A stretch of 64,000 nucleotides of DNA from Bacteroidales bacterium. GTDB taxonomy: Bacteria > Bacteroidota > Bacteroidia > Bacteroidales > P3. The first letter of the stretch is position 1; each line of letters opens with the position of its first letter. Shown one piece after another: positions 27,282 to 36,346 of the stretch. The DNA lies in NCBI GenBank assembly GCA_017469625.1, contig JAFUGA010000001.1, positions 1 to 64,000 on the forward strand, read 5' to 3'. Under the pieces are notes generated by a model. The model had not been told where the DNA came from. It ran no database searches and saw only the letters and a list, made by a program, of their open reading frames with translations. The position numbers were made by a program, and so were the translations under genes.

Positions 27282-29279
27282 TTAGAACATAGAATTCACA
27301 AGATTATCATCTGCTAAATTAGGCAAAGTTACTACCAAATTAGGGTTTTGTTCCATTGCTCTTTTTATTGCAAACATAGCACCTTCATTTCTTGCCCAAC
27401 TTCTACGAGAAATACCATTATTAACGTCCCAATAAAGCATAGAAGTAATATGACGGTCAGAATCTTCGCTACCATCTATAACCATACCGAAACCTCCGTT
27501 GATTACTTCTCCCCAACCAACTCCGCCTCCGTTGTGAATAGATACCCAAGTAGCACCACGGAAACTGTCGCCTATAACATTTTGTACTGCCATATCTGCA
27601 CAGAAAGAAGAACCATCGTATATATTAGATGTTTCTCTGAAAGGAGAATCTGTTCCAGAAACATCGTGATGGTCTCTACCCAATACAACAGGTGCAGAAA
27701 GTTTTCCTTCTTTTACAGCCTTATTAAAAGCAAGTGCAATTTTTGTTCTTCCTTCGCAATCCGCATAAAGTATTCTTGCTTGAGAACCTACAACAAGATG
27801 ATTTTCATTTGCTCCTTTTATCCATTGGATATTATCTCTCATCTGTTGTTGTATTTCTTTTGGAGAATTCTTTGCTATTTCTTCCAAAACGTCCATTGCT
27901 ATGTGGTCTGTAATATCTAAATCCTCTGGTTTTCCACTTGTACATACCCAACGGAAAGGTCCAAAACCATAATCAAAACACATAGGTCCCATTATGTCTT
28001 GTACGTATGAAGGATATTTAAACGTACCATCTTCTTTCATAATATCGGCTCCTGCTCTTGAAGCCTCCAACAAGAATGCGTTACCATAATCAAAGAAATA
28101 CATTCCATTAGCAGAAAGTTTGTTTATAGCAGCAACGTGTCTTCTAAGTGTAGATTTTACTTCTTCTTTAAATCTTTCAGGATTTTCAGCCATCATTTTC
28201 TGACTTTCTTCCAAAGAAAGACCTGCTGGATAATAACCTCCTGCCCAAGGATTATGCAAAGATGTTTGGTCTGAACCTAAATCTACTTTTATGTTATGCT
28301 CTGCCAAATATTCCCATAAATCAACAACATTTCCATCATAAGCAAAAGAAACAACTTCTTTATTTTCTTGTGCTTTCTTTACTCGCGTCATAAGTTCATC
28401 AAGGTTAGAATAAACTTCATCTACCCAACCTTGTTCTTTACGTTTATATGTTGCCTTTGGATTTATTTCTGCTGTAATAGAAACTACTCCTGCTATATTT
28501 CCTGCTTTTGGTTGAGCGCCACTCATACCACCTAAACCAGCGGTAACAAATAATTTTCCAGCCAAACCTTCACCATTCTTGCTTACCTTTCTTCCTGCAT
28601 TCAATACAGTTATAGTTGTTCCGTGAACAATTCCTTGAGGTCCTATGTACATATAAGAACCTGCTGTCATTTGTCCATATTGGGAAACTCCCATAGCATT
28701 ATATCTTTCGTAATCATCTTGTTTTGAATAGTTTGGAATAACCATTCCGTTTGTAACTACTACTCTTGGTGCGTCCTTGTGAGAAGGATATAATCCCATA
28801 GGGTGTCCTGAATACATAACAAGAGTTTGTTCGTCTGTCATAGTTGCTAAGTACTTCATAGCCAGACGATACTGAGCCCAATTTTGAAAAGCTGCACCAT
28901 TTCCACCATAAACTATAAGTTCGTGAGGGTGTTGTGCAACTCTTGGGTCAAGGTTGTTTTGTATCATAAGCATAATAGCGGCAGCCTGACGAGATTTTGC
29001 AGGATATTCATCTATATTTCTTGCATACATATCATAATCAGGACGATAACGATACATATATATTCTTCCGTATTCTTCTAATTCCTGTTTGAACTCCGGT
29101 GCAAGTTGTGCATGAAGTTCTTGTGGAAAATAACGAAGGGCATTCTTTAGAGCCAAACGTTTCTGCTCCTTTGTTAGAATATCTTTACGTTTTGGAGCAT
29201 GATTTATCGTTGTATCATAAGCTTTTTTTTCAGGTATATAATTTGGAATACCTTCAAGAATTTGTTGTTTAAAATCCAT
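27282..29279 (-). CDS. hutU: Urocanate hydratase
   Basis: HutU converts urocanate to imidazolonepropionate, the second step of histidine breakdown, with tightly bound NAD. The 665-residue sequence has the NAD-binding segment GLGGMSGAQPKA, YGGNGAAFQNWAQY near residue 124, and VSIHNGGGVGWGE near the C terminus. It is the Bacteroidetes length (longer than the 555-residue proteobacterial form). No hutH, hutI or ftcD is adjacent, so the pathway genes are scattered or partly missing. Confidence 0.96.
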   Translation of the reverse strand: MDFKQQILEGIPNYIPEKKAYDTTINHAPKRKDILTKEQKRLALKNALRYFPQELHAQLAPEFKQELEEYGRIYMYRYRPDYDMYARNIDEYPAKSRQAAAIMLMIQNNLDPRVAQHPHELIVYGGNGAAFQNWAQYRLAMKYLATMTDEQTLVMYSGHPMGLYPSHKDAPRVVVTNGMVIPNYSKQDDYERYNAMGVSQYGQMTAGSYMYIGPQGIVHGTTITVLNAGRKVSKNGEGLAGKLFVTAGLGGMSGAQPKAGNIAGVVSITAEINPKATYKRKEQGWVDEVYSNLDELMTRVKKAQENKEVVSFAYDGNVVDLWEYLAEHNIKVDLGSDQTSLHNPWAGGYYPAGLSLEESQKMMAENPERFKEEVKSTLRRHVAAINKLSANGMYFFDYGNAFLLEASRAGADIMKEDGTFKYPSYVQDIMGPMCFDYGFGPFRWVCTSGKPEDLDITDHIAMDVLEEIAKNSPKEIQQQMRDNIQWIKGANENHLVVGSQARILYADCEGRTKIALAFNKAVKEGKLSAPVVLGRDHHDVSGTDSPFRETSNIYDGSSFCADMAVQNVIGDSFRGATWVSIHNGGGVGWGEVINGGFGMVIDGSEDSDRHITSMLYWDVNNGISRRSWARNEGAMFAIKRAMEQNPNLVVTLPNLADDNLVNSMF

Positions 29280-29325
29280 TTTCTTATATGTTATTAAAAA
29301 TAAATTATGTTTAAATACAATACTG

Positions 29326-29333
29326 CAAAATTA
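29326..29333 (-). promoter_or_regulatory. -7 box of hutU
   Basis: TAATTTTG on the - strand, 47 bases before the hutU ATG. Confidence 0.6.
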
Positions 29334-29654
29334 CAAATTTTTCTTTTAATGTATTGAAATTATTAAAACCTTATTTCAAAAAAATTAAATTTTTAATATC
29401 AAAAATTATTGAAAAGTTTTTCTTATTGTTTTTCAACACTTTAAAAAATTTTATTGCAAATATTTTGTATATTGTTGAAAATTAGATAATAAGAATTTTT
29501 TAAGATAATAGCAAAAATATGTAAATAACTGTTAAATAAGTATTTAAATATTTTATTATATGATTATAGATTTTCTTAGTAAGAAAATTTATTTCTCCTC
29601 TCCCCTATTTTTGTTATAAAACAAGATTTTTACAATTTTATAATTTGTTTTCAT

Positions 29655-29847
29655 CTCTGTAGAACTTTGTTTTAGAAAATTAAAACAAAGTTCTGCTCTC
29701 ACGAAACAAAGAAAGAGAATTCTAAAACAAAGTTTCGTTCTCGTGAAACTTTGTTTTAATTTCATGAAACTTCGTTTTAGAAAATTAGAATCAAGTTCTG
29801 TGAACGTAGAACTTCGTTTTAGAAATCTAAAACGAAGTTCTATTTTT
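29655..29847. repeat. 21-bp-lattice repeat array 4 (9 sites)
   Basis: Sites start at 29665 (CTTTG), 29686, 29707, 29728 (CAAAG), 29749 (CTTTG), 29770 (CTTCG), 29791 (TCAAG), 29812 (CTTCG) and 29833 (CGAAG), exactly 21 bp apart with three changes from CTT to AAG polarity. It lies on the 3' side of nadA. Last segment 29794-29837 is a near-perfect palindrome. Confidence 0.9.
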
Positions 29848-30019
29848 GTTTCCTTATATTATATAGGCTTATTTTTTACTTTCTGAGAATTTAATACTCT
29901 ATACAATCTGTCAGATGAAAATAAAATATCAAAATCTCCAAGTTAAAAACAATGTTAAATATCTTTATAAAAATTTTATTTACAATACTTTACACATACA
30001 AATAAATAAAAAACTTAAT

Positions 30020-30970
30020 TTACTTAATTATATTTAGTTTTTTACTTATTTCAAGCATCTTTTCTATTGGTTTTCTGGCATTTAAGATAGTTTCATCATC
30101 AAGATTTATCTCAAAAACTTCATTTTCCAAAGAATACAAAACCTTTTCAAGAGTATTTAATTTCATATGACGACAATCGTTACATGCACAAGTTGAATTG
30201 CTCGTTACAACTATAAATTCTTTTTCAGGATTTTCATTTTGTAATTTGTGTAATATACCAGATTCGGTTGCAACAAGGAATTTTTTATGATTGCTTTCTT
30301 TGACATATTTTATCATACCTTGAGTAGAACCTATATAATCGGCAAGTTGAAGAACTGAATCGTTACACTCTGGGTGTGCTATAAGTATAGCATCGCTGTT
30401 TTCCCTCTTCATCTTTAGTGTATATTCAGCAGTAAGTTGTTCATGCACTTCACAACTACCATTATACAAAACCATATTTCTACCTGTCATTCTATTTATA
30501 TATCCACCCAAGTTTTTATCTGGAGCAAATATTATTTTCTGGTCTTGTGGTAGAGAATTTACTATTTGAAGTGCATTACCAGAAGTGCAAATAATATCCG
30601 AAAGAGTCTTTATTTTTGCACTGCAATTTATGTATGAAATAACTATATGATTAGGGTATTTTTCTTTGAATTTTTTAAATTCTTCGTACTCACACGAATC
30701 TGCTAAAGAACAACCAGCATTTAAATCTGGAATAATTACTTTCTTATTAGGATTCAGTATCTTAGCAGTTTCTCCCATAAAATGAACACCACAGAACAGT
30801 ATTATATCTTTCTGGGTTTCAGCGGCTTTCTGTGCAAGATTTAAACTATCACCTACAAAATCTGAAATATCCTGAATATCTGGTACTTGATAATAATGGC
30901 CAAGTATTATGGCATTTTTTTTGTTTTTTAGTTCTAAGATTTTTTCTTTCATTAAATTGTTGTCCATCAT
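30020..30970 (-). CDS. nadA: Quinolinate synthase
   Basis: NadA condenses iminoaspartate with dihydroxyacetone phosphate to quinolinate, using a [4Fe-4S] cluster. The 316-residue protein has the substrate motif GHYYQVPDIQD, and FCGVHFMGETAK supplies the first cluster cysteine. Others lie in YNGSCEVHEQ and TCACNDCRHMKLN. Length is normal. The partner nadC is 31 kb away at 62234; nadB is not in the window. Its 5' side faces the candidate origin. Confidence 0.95.
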   Translation of the reverse strand: MMDNNLMKEKILELKNKKNAIILGHYYQVPDIQDISDFVGDSLNLAQKAAETQKDIILFCGVHFMGETAKILNPNKKVIIPDLNAGCSLADSCEYEEFKKFKEKYPNHIVISYINCSAKIKTLSDIICTSGNALQIVNSLPQDQKIIFAPDKNLGGYINRMTGRNMVLYNGSCEVHEQLTAEYTLKMKRENSDAILIAHPECNDSVLQLADYIGSTQGMIKYVKESNHKKFLVATESGILHKLQNENPEKEFIVVTSNSTCACNDCRHMKLNTLEKVLYSLENEVFEINLDDETILNARKPIEKMLEISKKLNIIK

Positions 30971-31083
30971 GGTAAGATTTAATTTGTTTTATGTAATATT
31001 TATATTCTTTTTTATAATTAACTTTTACTTTTATTATGTATGTTTATTCTGTTAAAAAATAATTTGTCAAAAATTTTGTTTTG

Positions 31084-31091
31084 CAAAAATA
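31084..31091 (-). promoter_or_regulatory. -7 box of nadA
   Basis: TATTTTTG on the - strand, 114 bases before the nadA start, next to a DnaA-box-like 9-mer. Confidence 0.5.
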
Positions 31092-31445
31092 ATCAATTTA
31101 TCAACAATACTAAAGAAAAATCTTTTTTATTTAATCGTGTAGTTTATAAGTCTTTAAATTTTATTTAGAAAGATATTAACAATTTTTGATTGTTGATAAA
31201 AAATTTCATAGTTTTAAAGAAATCTTGTTTATTTCTTTTTAATTATTTGTTGAAAATATATATGTTTTTCAACATAAAATAGGAGGGGATATTTTTTTCA
31301 ACACATTATTATATTGTTATTCACAATTATTAACAGTCTTTATGTTGAAAAGTTTTTATTATTGAAAACTAATTATTTACAAAAAATTATCTACATTTGC
31401 AAAAACTAAAAATATTAAAATACAGCAAGATAAATTTTTTTATAT

Positions 31446-31453
31446 TAACTTTG
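31446..31453 (+). promoter_or_regulatory. -7 box of rpiB
   Basis: TAACTTTG, 31 bases before the rpiB ATG. Confidence 0.65.
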
Positions 31454-31484
31454 TATTTTAAAACTTATAAACAATATTAAAAAA

Positions 31485-31919
31485 ATGGATAAAATATTAC
31501 CTATAGCATCTGACCATGCAGGTTTTGAGTTAAAGGAAAGTTTTAAACCTTACTTGGAAAGCAAAGGTTATTTGGTGAAAGATATGGGTTGTTTTTCTAC
31601 TGAAAGTGTTGATTATCCTGATTTTATTCACCCTATTGCAAAATCTATAAATGATGGTGAATATCCTTTTGGAATAATTATTTGTGGAACAGGTAATGGC
31701 GTTTCTATGGTTGCAAATAAGTACCAAAGCATTCGTTGTGCATTGTGCTGGAAACCAGAAATTTCTGCTTTGGCTAAACAGCACAATAACGCAAATATTA
31801 TAGCCTTACCTGCACGTTTTATTTCCTTAGATGAGGCAAAAGAAATAATAGATTCTTATCTTTCTGCAGAATTTGAGGGAGGAAGACATCAAAGAAGAAT
31901 TGATAAGATACATATATAA
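31485..31919 (+). CDS. rpiB: Ribose-5-phosphate isomerase B
   Basis: RpiB interconverts ribose 5-phosphate and ribulose 5-phosphate in the pentose phosphate pathway. The 144-residue protein has SDHAGFELKE at the N terminus, the anion-binding loop GTGNGVSM with the cysteine two residues before it, and HNNANIIALPARF. It is followed within 5 bases by the LutB-like gene and then deoC, which yields an operon linking ribose and deoxyribose phosphate use. Confidence 0.95.
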   Translation: MDKILPIASDHAGFELKESFKPYLESKGYLVKDMGCFSTESVDYPDFIHPIAKSINDGEYPFGIIICGTGNGVSMVANKYQSIRCALCWKPEISALAKQHNNANIIALPARFISLDEAKEIIDSYLSAEFEGGRHQRRIDKIHI

Positions 31920-31924
31920 TAATA

Positions 31925-33094
31925 ATGAATACAGATAGTTATAAAGATTTTCTTTCTCTGTGTAAAAAGGCTATAAATACCGAGAAAAACGTAAATATAT
32001 CTTCAGAAAAGATTAAAAATGTTTCTCAAGGTGTTTTTAGAAACGTTGATAAAGTAAGGACTTTAGCTTCTAATATAAAATCTAAATTTATCAATGACCT
32101 TTCGGATAATCTTGTTATTTTTGATAAGAATTTCTCTGAGAATGGGGGAGAAATCCATTGGTGTGTAGCTTATGATGATTTCTTGGAAAAACTTTATAAA
32201 CTATTTGAAAAACAGAAAATTAAAAAAGTAAATCTATTCTATTCTAAGTTTATGGAAGAACTTGGAGTAGAGAAATCTTTTGAACAAAAAGAGATAGAAA
32301 TTGATAGAGAAAACAAAGATTGTATAGTTTTTTCCCCAAGTGCTGGCATAGTAAATACAGGTAGTTTGTTTTTGAATTTTACCTCTTCTATAGATATGGA
32401 ACAGGTATTGGCAAGTAAATTAAAGATATTTATATTGCCAATAAACGAATTTCTTTTTAAACCAGAAGAAATAGAGATTTTTTCTCATCTTTATTCTATA
32501 TACAAAGATGAAATAGACTATCCTTATCTTACTTCCTTATATACTCCTCAACCTATTGGAAAAGAGAATAATGTACATTTGTTTATAGTTGATAATGGTA
32601 GAAGTAACATATTAGCATACAAAGAGATAAGAAAAGCACTTAATTGTATAGGTTGTGATGCTTGCAAAAAAGTTTGTCCTGTATTTAATATAATAGGGGA
32701 GAAGCCTTATGATAATGTTTTTTCTGGTCCTTATGGAAACGTGGTATTACCTTTTGTTGAGAATATAGAAAGTTATAAACATTTACCTTTTTCATGTACT
32801 TCTTGCGGAAATTGTTCTGTTATTTGTCCTATAAGTATCCCCATTTCAGATTTAATAACTGCAAATAAACATTATTTCTTTGAAAAAGGCTTTATGGACG
32901 TTTCGGATATTAGACTTGCGAAATCTTTGGGTAGAGTATTGTCTTCAAGAAGCAAAATGAATCAAAAGGTTTGGAAAAAGAACTTAAAAATAAAGATATT
33001 ACTGAATAATTCTAAAAATATTTCGGAAAAATTTACTTTTACAAAGACAACCTTTAATCAACAACAAACTAATTCAAAAAAGAATGATGAATAA
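31925..33094 (+). CDS. LutB-like protein with two [4Fe-4S] motifs
   Basis: Residues 1-230 look like the LUD domain of LutB/LutC (lactate oxidation), and residues 240-310 hold two ferredoxin-type motifs, CIGCDACKKVCP and CTSCGNCSVICP. LutB is normally about 460 residues; this is 389, so its N-terminal part is shorter. LutA and LutC partners are not adjacent; instead the gene sits between rpiB and deoC, and overlaps deoC by 11 bases. A redox role is likely, lactate use is uncertain. Confidence 0.8.
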   Translation: MNTDSYKDFLSLCKKAINTEKNVNISSEKIKNVSQGVFRNVDKVRTLASNIKSKFINDLSDNLVIFDKNFSENGGEIHWCVAYDDFLEKLYKLFEKQKIKKVNLFYSKFMEELGVEKSFEQKEIEIDRENKDCIVFSPSAGIVNTGSLFLNFTSSIDMEQVLASKLKIFILPINEFLFKPEEIEIFSHLYSIYKDEIDYPYLTSLYTPQPIGKENNVHLFIVDNGRSNILAYKEIRKALNCIGCDACKKVCPVFNIIGEKPYDNVFSGPYGNVVLPFVENIESYKHLPFSCTSCGNCSVICPISIPISDLITANKHYFFEKGFMDVSDIRLAKSLGRVLSSRSKMNQKVWKKNLKIKILLNNSKNISEKFTFTKTTFNQQQTNSKKNDE

Positions 33095-33953
33095 AGCAAA
33101 TATTATATCAACTCTTAAAGAACTTTTCTTGAAATCATCTACTGTAGAATTTGAAAAACAAGTAGATAGTATTATTTCACAAGAGGAGAATAATATTACA
33201 AACAAAACAGATTTATATTTAAAACTTCTTTCTTTTCTTGATTTAACTACATTGAATGATGACGATTATTTACAATCTTTAAAAAAAATAGTACCTGAAA
33301 CAATTACATATTACAAAGGTAATAAAATAACTGTGGCAGGTTTATGTACTTTTTCAAATCTTTTGCCAATTGTAAATAATCTTGATTTAGATAATAGTAT
33401 AAGAAAAGTTGTAGTTTCAGGTGGTTTTCCTACAGGACAAATTTCTTTAGAAGCAAAACTTAGAGATATATCTTTTGCTATTGAAAACAAGGCAGATGAA
33501 ATAGATGTGCCAATAAATAGAGGTCTATTTTATGAAAATCCTAACGAGTTATCATCTGAAATAAATAAGATGAAAGATACTATTGCTAAAACTTCAAATG
33601 CAAAACTTAAAGTTATAATAGAAACAGGTGCATTGAAGAATTATCTTGATGTTTATAAGGTTTCTCAGTTGGCAATAAAGTCAGGAGCAGATTTTATAAA
33701 GACTTCTACAGGTAAAATTTCACGTGGAGCAGATTTGTATTCGTCTATTATTATGCTTATTGCGATAAAAGAACATTTTGATTTAACATCTAAAAAGATA
33801 GGTTTCAAAGCTGCAGGAGGAATAAGAAAAGCAGACGATGCACTTAAATATTATCTTCTTGCAAGGTTTGTATTAGGGGAGGAATATCTTACAAAAGATA
33901 CTTTCCGTATAGGTTGTAGCAATTTAAAAAGAGATATTATTAACAAACTATAA
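33084..33953 (+). CDS. deoC: Deoxyribose-phosphate aldolase
   Basis: Class I aldolase that cleaves 2-deoxyribose 5-phosphate to glyceraldehyde 3-phosphate and acetaldehyde. The Schiff-base lysine lies in DFIKTSTGK, the proton-relay lysine in GFKAAGGIR. At 289 residues it is the longer E. coli-like type with an N-terminal extension. It overlaps the LutB-like gene by 11 bases, indicating coupled translation. Together with punA at 57 kb it could serve nucleoside salvage. Confidence 0.95.
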   Translation: MMNKANIISTLKELFLKSSTVEFEKQVDSIISQEENNITNKTDLYLKLLSFLDLTTLNDDDYLQSLKKIVPETITYYKGNKITVAGLCTFSNLLPIVNNLDLDNSIRKVVVSGGFPTGQISLEAKLRDISFAIENKADEIDVPINRGLFYENPNELSSEINKMKDTIAKTSNAKLKVIIETGALKNYLDVYKVSQLAIKSGADFIKTSTGKISRGADLYSSIIMLIAIKEHFDLTSKKIGFKAAGGIRKADDALKYYLLARFVLGEEYLTKDTFRIGCSNLKRDIINKL

Positions 33954-33967
33954 CATATTTTAAATTT

Positions 33968-35164
33968 ATGAGTAAATTAAGTGAAAAATTAGGAAAAGAT
34001 CCTTTATTGGAGGAAGAAAGACAGACAAAATTACTTGGGGTTTATCCTTATTTTAGAGCAATATCTTCTGACCAAGATGCAGAAGTTTTGATTGACAATA
34101 AAAAAGTTCTAATGTTTGGTTCTAATTCTTATTTGGGTCTAACTAATCACCCTAAGGTAAAAGAAGCAGGAATAGAGGCAATCAAAAAATATGGTACCGG
34201 TTGTGCAGGAAGTCCTTTTTTGAATGGATATATGGATATTCACGTTGAGCTTGAAGAAAAACTTGCTGCATTTGTAGGAAAACAAAAGGCAATAGTTTAT
34301 TCTACAGGATTTCAATCAAATTTAGGAGCCTTAAGTTGCCTTGTTGGAAGAAACGATTATATAATATGCGATGAAAGAGACCACGCATCCATAGTAGATG
34401 GTAGAAGATTGTCTTTTGCTACTATTTTAAAATTTAAACACAACGATATGTCTTCTTTGGAAGATGTTTTGAAAAAACTTCCAAACGAAGCAATAAAACT
34501 TATAGTTGTAGATGGAGTATTTTCTATGGAAGGAGATATAGCGAAACTTCCAGAGATAGTTGCTTTATCTGAAAAATACTCAGGCAGTGTTTATGTAGAT
34601 GAAGCACATTCTTTAGGAGTATTAGGCAAAGAGGGTAGGGGAGTTTGCAATCATTTCAATCTTACAGACAAGGTTGATGTTATAATAGGCACTTTCTCTA
34701 AATCCCTTGCTACTATTGGTGGTTTCGTTGCTTCAGATAATGAAATAATGGATTATCTTCGCCATCACTCTCGTTCATATATCTTTTCAGCATCTATTTC
34801 TCCTGCTGCAACAGCGAGTGTTTTAGCAGCGTTAGATATTATTAAACAAGAACCAGAACGACTTGAACATTTGTGGAAAATAACAGATTATTCTCTGAAA
34901 ACATTTAGAGATTTCGGTTTTGAAATAGGACCAACAGAAACTCCTATAATACCTTTATACATTAGAGATATGAGAAAAACTTTCACCATAACAAGAGATT
35001 TGCTTGACAATGGTATCTTTGTATCACCTGTTATTCCTCCTGCATGCGCTCCAGAGGACACTCTAATACGTTTTGCCCTTATGGCAACACATACAAAAGA
35101 GCAAGTAGATAGAGCAGTGGAAGTTTTAGTAAAAGTATTCAGAAAATACAACGTTATAAAATAG
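33968..35164 (+). CDS. spt: Serine palmitoyltransferase
   Basis: PLP enzyme of the alpha-oxoamine synthase family that condenses L-serine with a fatty acyl-CoA, the first step of sphingolipid synthesis. FGSNSYLGLTNHPKV is at the N terminus, YVDEAHSLGVLG binds PLP, and GTFSKSLATIGGF carries the PLP lysine. The family also includes KBL and BioF; I choose SPT because the next two genes are the ceramide synthase- and reductase-like partners found with SPT in Bacteroides. Length (398) is normal. Confidence 0.88.
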   Translation: MSKLSEKLGKDPLLEEERQTKLLGVYPYFRAISSDQDAEVLIDNKKVLMFGSNSYLGLTNHPKVKEAGIEAIKKYGTGCAGSPFLNGYMDIHVELEEKLAAFVGKQKAIVYSTGFQSNLGALSCLVGRNDYIICDERDHASIVDGRRLSFATILKFKHNDMSSLEDVLKKLPNEAIKLIVVDGVFSMEGDIAKLPEIVALSEKYSGSVYVDEAHSLGVLGKEGRGVCNHFNLTDKVDVIIGTFSKSLATIGGFVASDNEIMDYLRHHSRSYIFSASISPAATASVLAALDIIKQEPERLEHLWKITDYSLKTFRDFGFEIGPTETPIIPLYIRDMRKTFTITRDLLDNGIFVSPVIPPACAPEDTLIRFALMATHTKEQVDRAVEVLVKVFRKYNVIK

Positions 35165-35190
35165 TATATTCCTTTAAATAAATATTACCT

Positions 35191-36342
35191 ATGAATAATA
35201 TTATCATAAAAGAAGTTCCTTATAATAGTGGAAGAACTTACCTTACAAGTTCAAAACTTTTTAATGAATTTCTATATTTTCCTTATCGTTTGTTTAAGGA
35301 CGATAAAATGTGGATACCTCCTTTGTTGATGGACGAAAGGAATACTTTCAATAAGAAGGTAAATCCCGCTTTGGAATTTTGCGACTACAAGATTTTCCTT
35401 GCATATAAAGACAATAAAGTAGCAGGGAGAATAGTAGGGATAATAAATCATAAGGCTAATGAAATTTGGAATAGAAAGCATATAAGGTTTGGTTGGTTTG
35501 ATTTTGAGAACGATTTAAATGTAGCAAAGGCACTTCTTTCTTCTGTAGAGAAATGGGGGAGAGAAGAAGGTATGGAAAAGATAGTAGGACCTATGGGTTT
35601 TACTGATATGGATAAAGAAGGTATGATGGTGGAAGGTTTTGATACTATCTGTCCTATGGCTTGTTATTACAACCCTTCCTATTATCCTCCTATAATGGAA
35701 AAATTGGATTATAAGAAAGAAGTTGATTGGATTCAATACGAGATACCAGCAAACCAACCTATACCAGAGAAAATGTCAAGAATAAATGATTTGATTTCTC
35801 AAAAATACAACCTAAAAATAGTAAGTGGTTTATCCAAATCGCAACTTAGAAAACGTTATGGAAGAAAGATATTTATTACTTTGAATAAAGCCTTTTCTTC
35901 TTTGTATGGATACGTACCTTTGAATGATAAACAAATAGATTATTATATAGGTATATATTTGCCTTTTGTGGATTTGAAACTTACTTGTTTAGTTGTAGAT
36001 GAAAAAGACGATGTTGTTGCTTTTGGTATCTCTATGCCTACATTGTCAAGGGCTTTACAAAAAGCAAAAGGCAAACTTTTCCCATTTGGTTGGTATCATT
36101 TGTTAAAGGCTCTTAAAAATTATAAATACATAGATTTATATCTCAATGGTGTAGACCCTGATTGGCAAAACAAAGGAGTGCATTCCATATATTATGCAAA
36201 GATGAATGAAAACTATATCTCTTTAGGTTCAGAAATGGCAATAGCTAATCCACAGTTGGAAGACAATCAAGCGGCACATATTTGGACAAAATACGACAGC
36301 AAAATAGCCATACGAAGAAGAGCATACGTAAAACACTTATAG
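35191..36342 (+). CDS. GNAT-like acyltransferase, probable bacterial ceramide synthase
   Basis: The 383-residue protein has no signal peptide. Its first 170 residues carry an acetyltransferase-like motif (AGRIVGIINH near residue 77, GPMGFTDMDKEGMMVEGF near 137), and its end NGVDPDWQNKGV is a GNAT signature. Its position between spt and the reductase-like gene matches the bacterial ceramide synthase (bCerS) gene described for Caulobacter and Bacteroides, which acylates 3-ketosphinganine or sphinganine. Function is from context plus family memory. Confidence 0.7.
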   Translation: MNNIIIKEVPYNSGRTYLTSSKLFNEFLYFPYRLFKDDKMWIPPLLMDERNTFNKKVNPALEFCDYKIFLAYKDNKVAGRIVGIINHKANEIWNRKHIRFGWFDFENDLNVAKALLSSVEKWGREEGMEKIVGPMGFTDMDKEGMMVEGFDTICPMACYYNPSYYPPIMEKLDYKKEVDWIQYEIPANQPIPEKMSRINDLISQKYNLKIVSGLSKSQLRKRYGRKIFITLNKAFSSLYGYVPLNDKQIDYYIGIYLPFVDLKLTCLVVDEKDDVVAFGISMPTLSRALQKAKGKLFPFGWYHLLKALKNYKYIDLYLNGVDPDWQNKGVHSIYYAKMNENYISLGSEMAIANPQLEDNQAAHIWTKYDSKIAIRRRAYVKHL

Positions 36343-36346
36343 GAAT

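Larger units (their letters stand above)
29280..30019. other. Gene-free 740-bp gap between hutU and nadA
   Basis: Holds the hutU -7 box at 29326-29333, a very AT-rich stretch with TTTTCAACA (29430-29438) and TGTTGAAAA (29473-29481), and repeat array 4. These two 9-mers also recur in the candidate origin on the other side of nadA. Confidence 0.6.
30971..31484. other. Candidate replication origin (AT-rich, DnaA-box-like repeats)
   Basis: The 514-bp gap holds no gene. DnaA-box-like 9-mers: TTATCAACA at 31098-31106 and, inverted, at 31191-31199; TTATTCACA at 31317-31325; TTATTAACA at 31327-31335; TTATCTACA at 31387-31395. A second word, TTTTCAACA or its complement, occurs at 31248, 31266, 31295 and 31343. 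Gene direction flips here: 13 of 15 genes in 9.8-31 kb are on -, and 25 of 30 to the right are on +. The nadA and rpiB promoters also lie inside. Confidence 0.42.
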
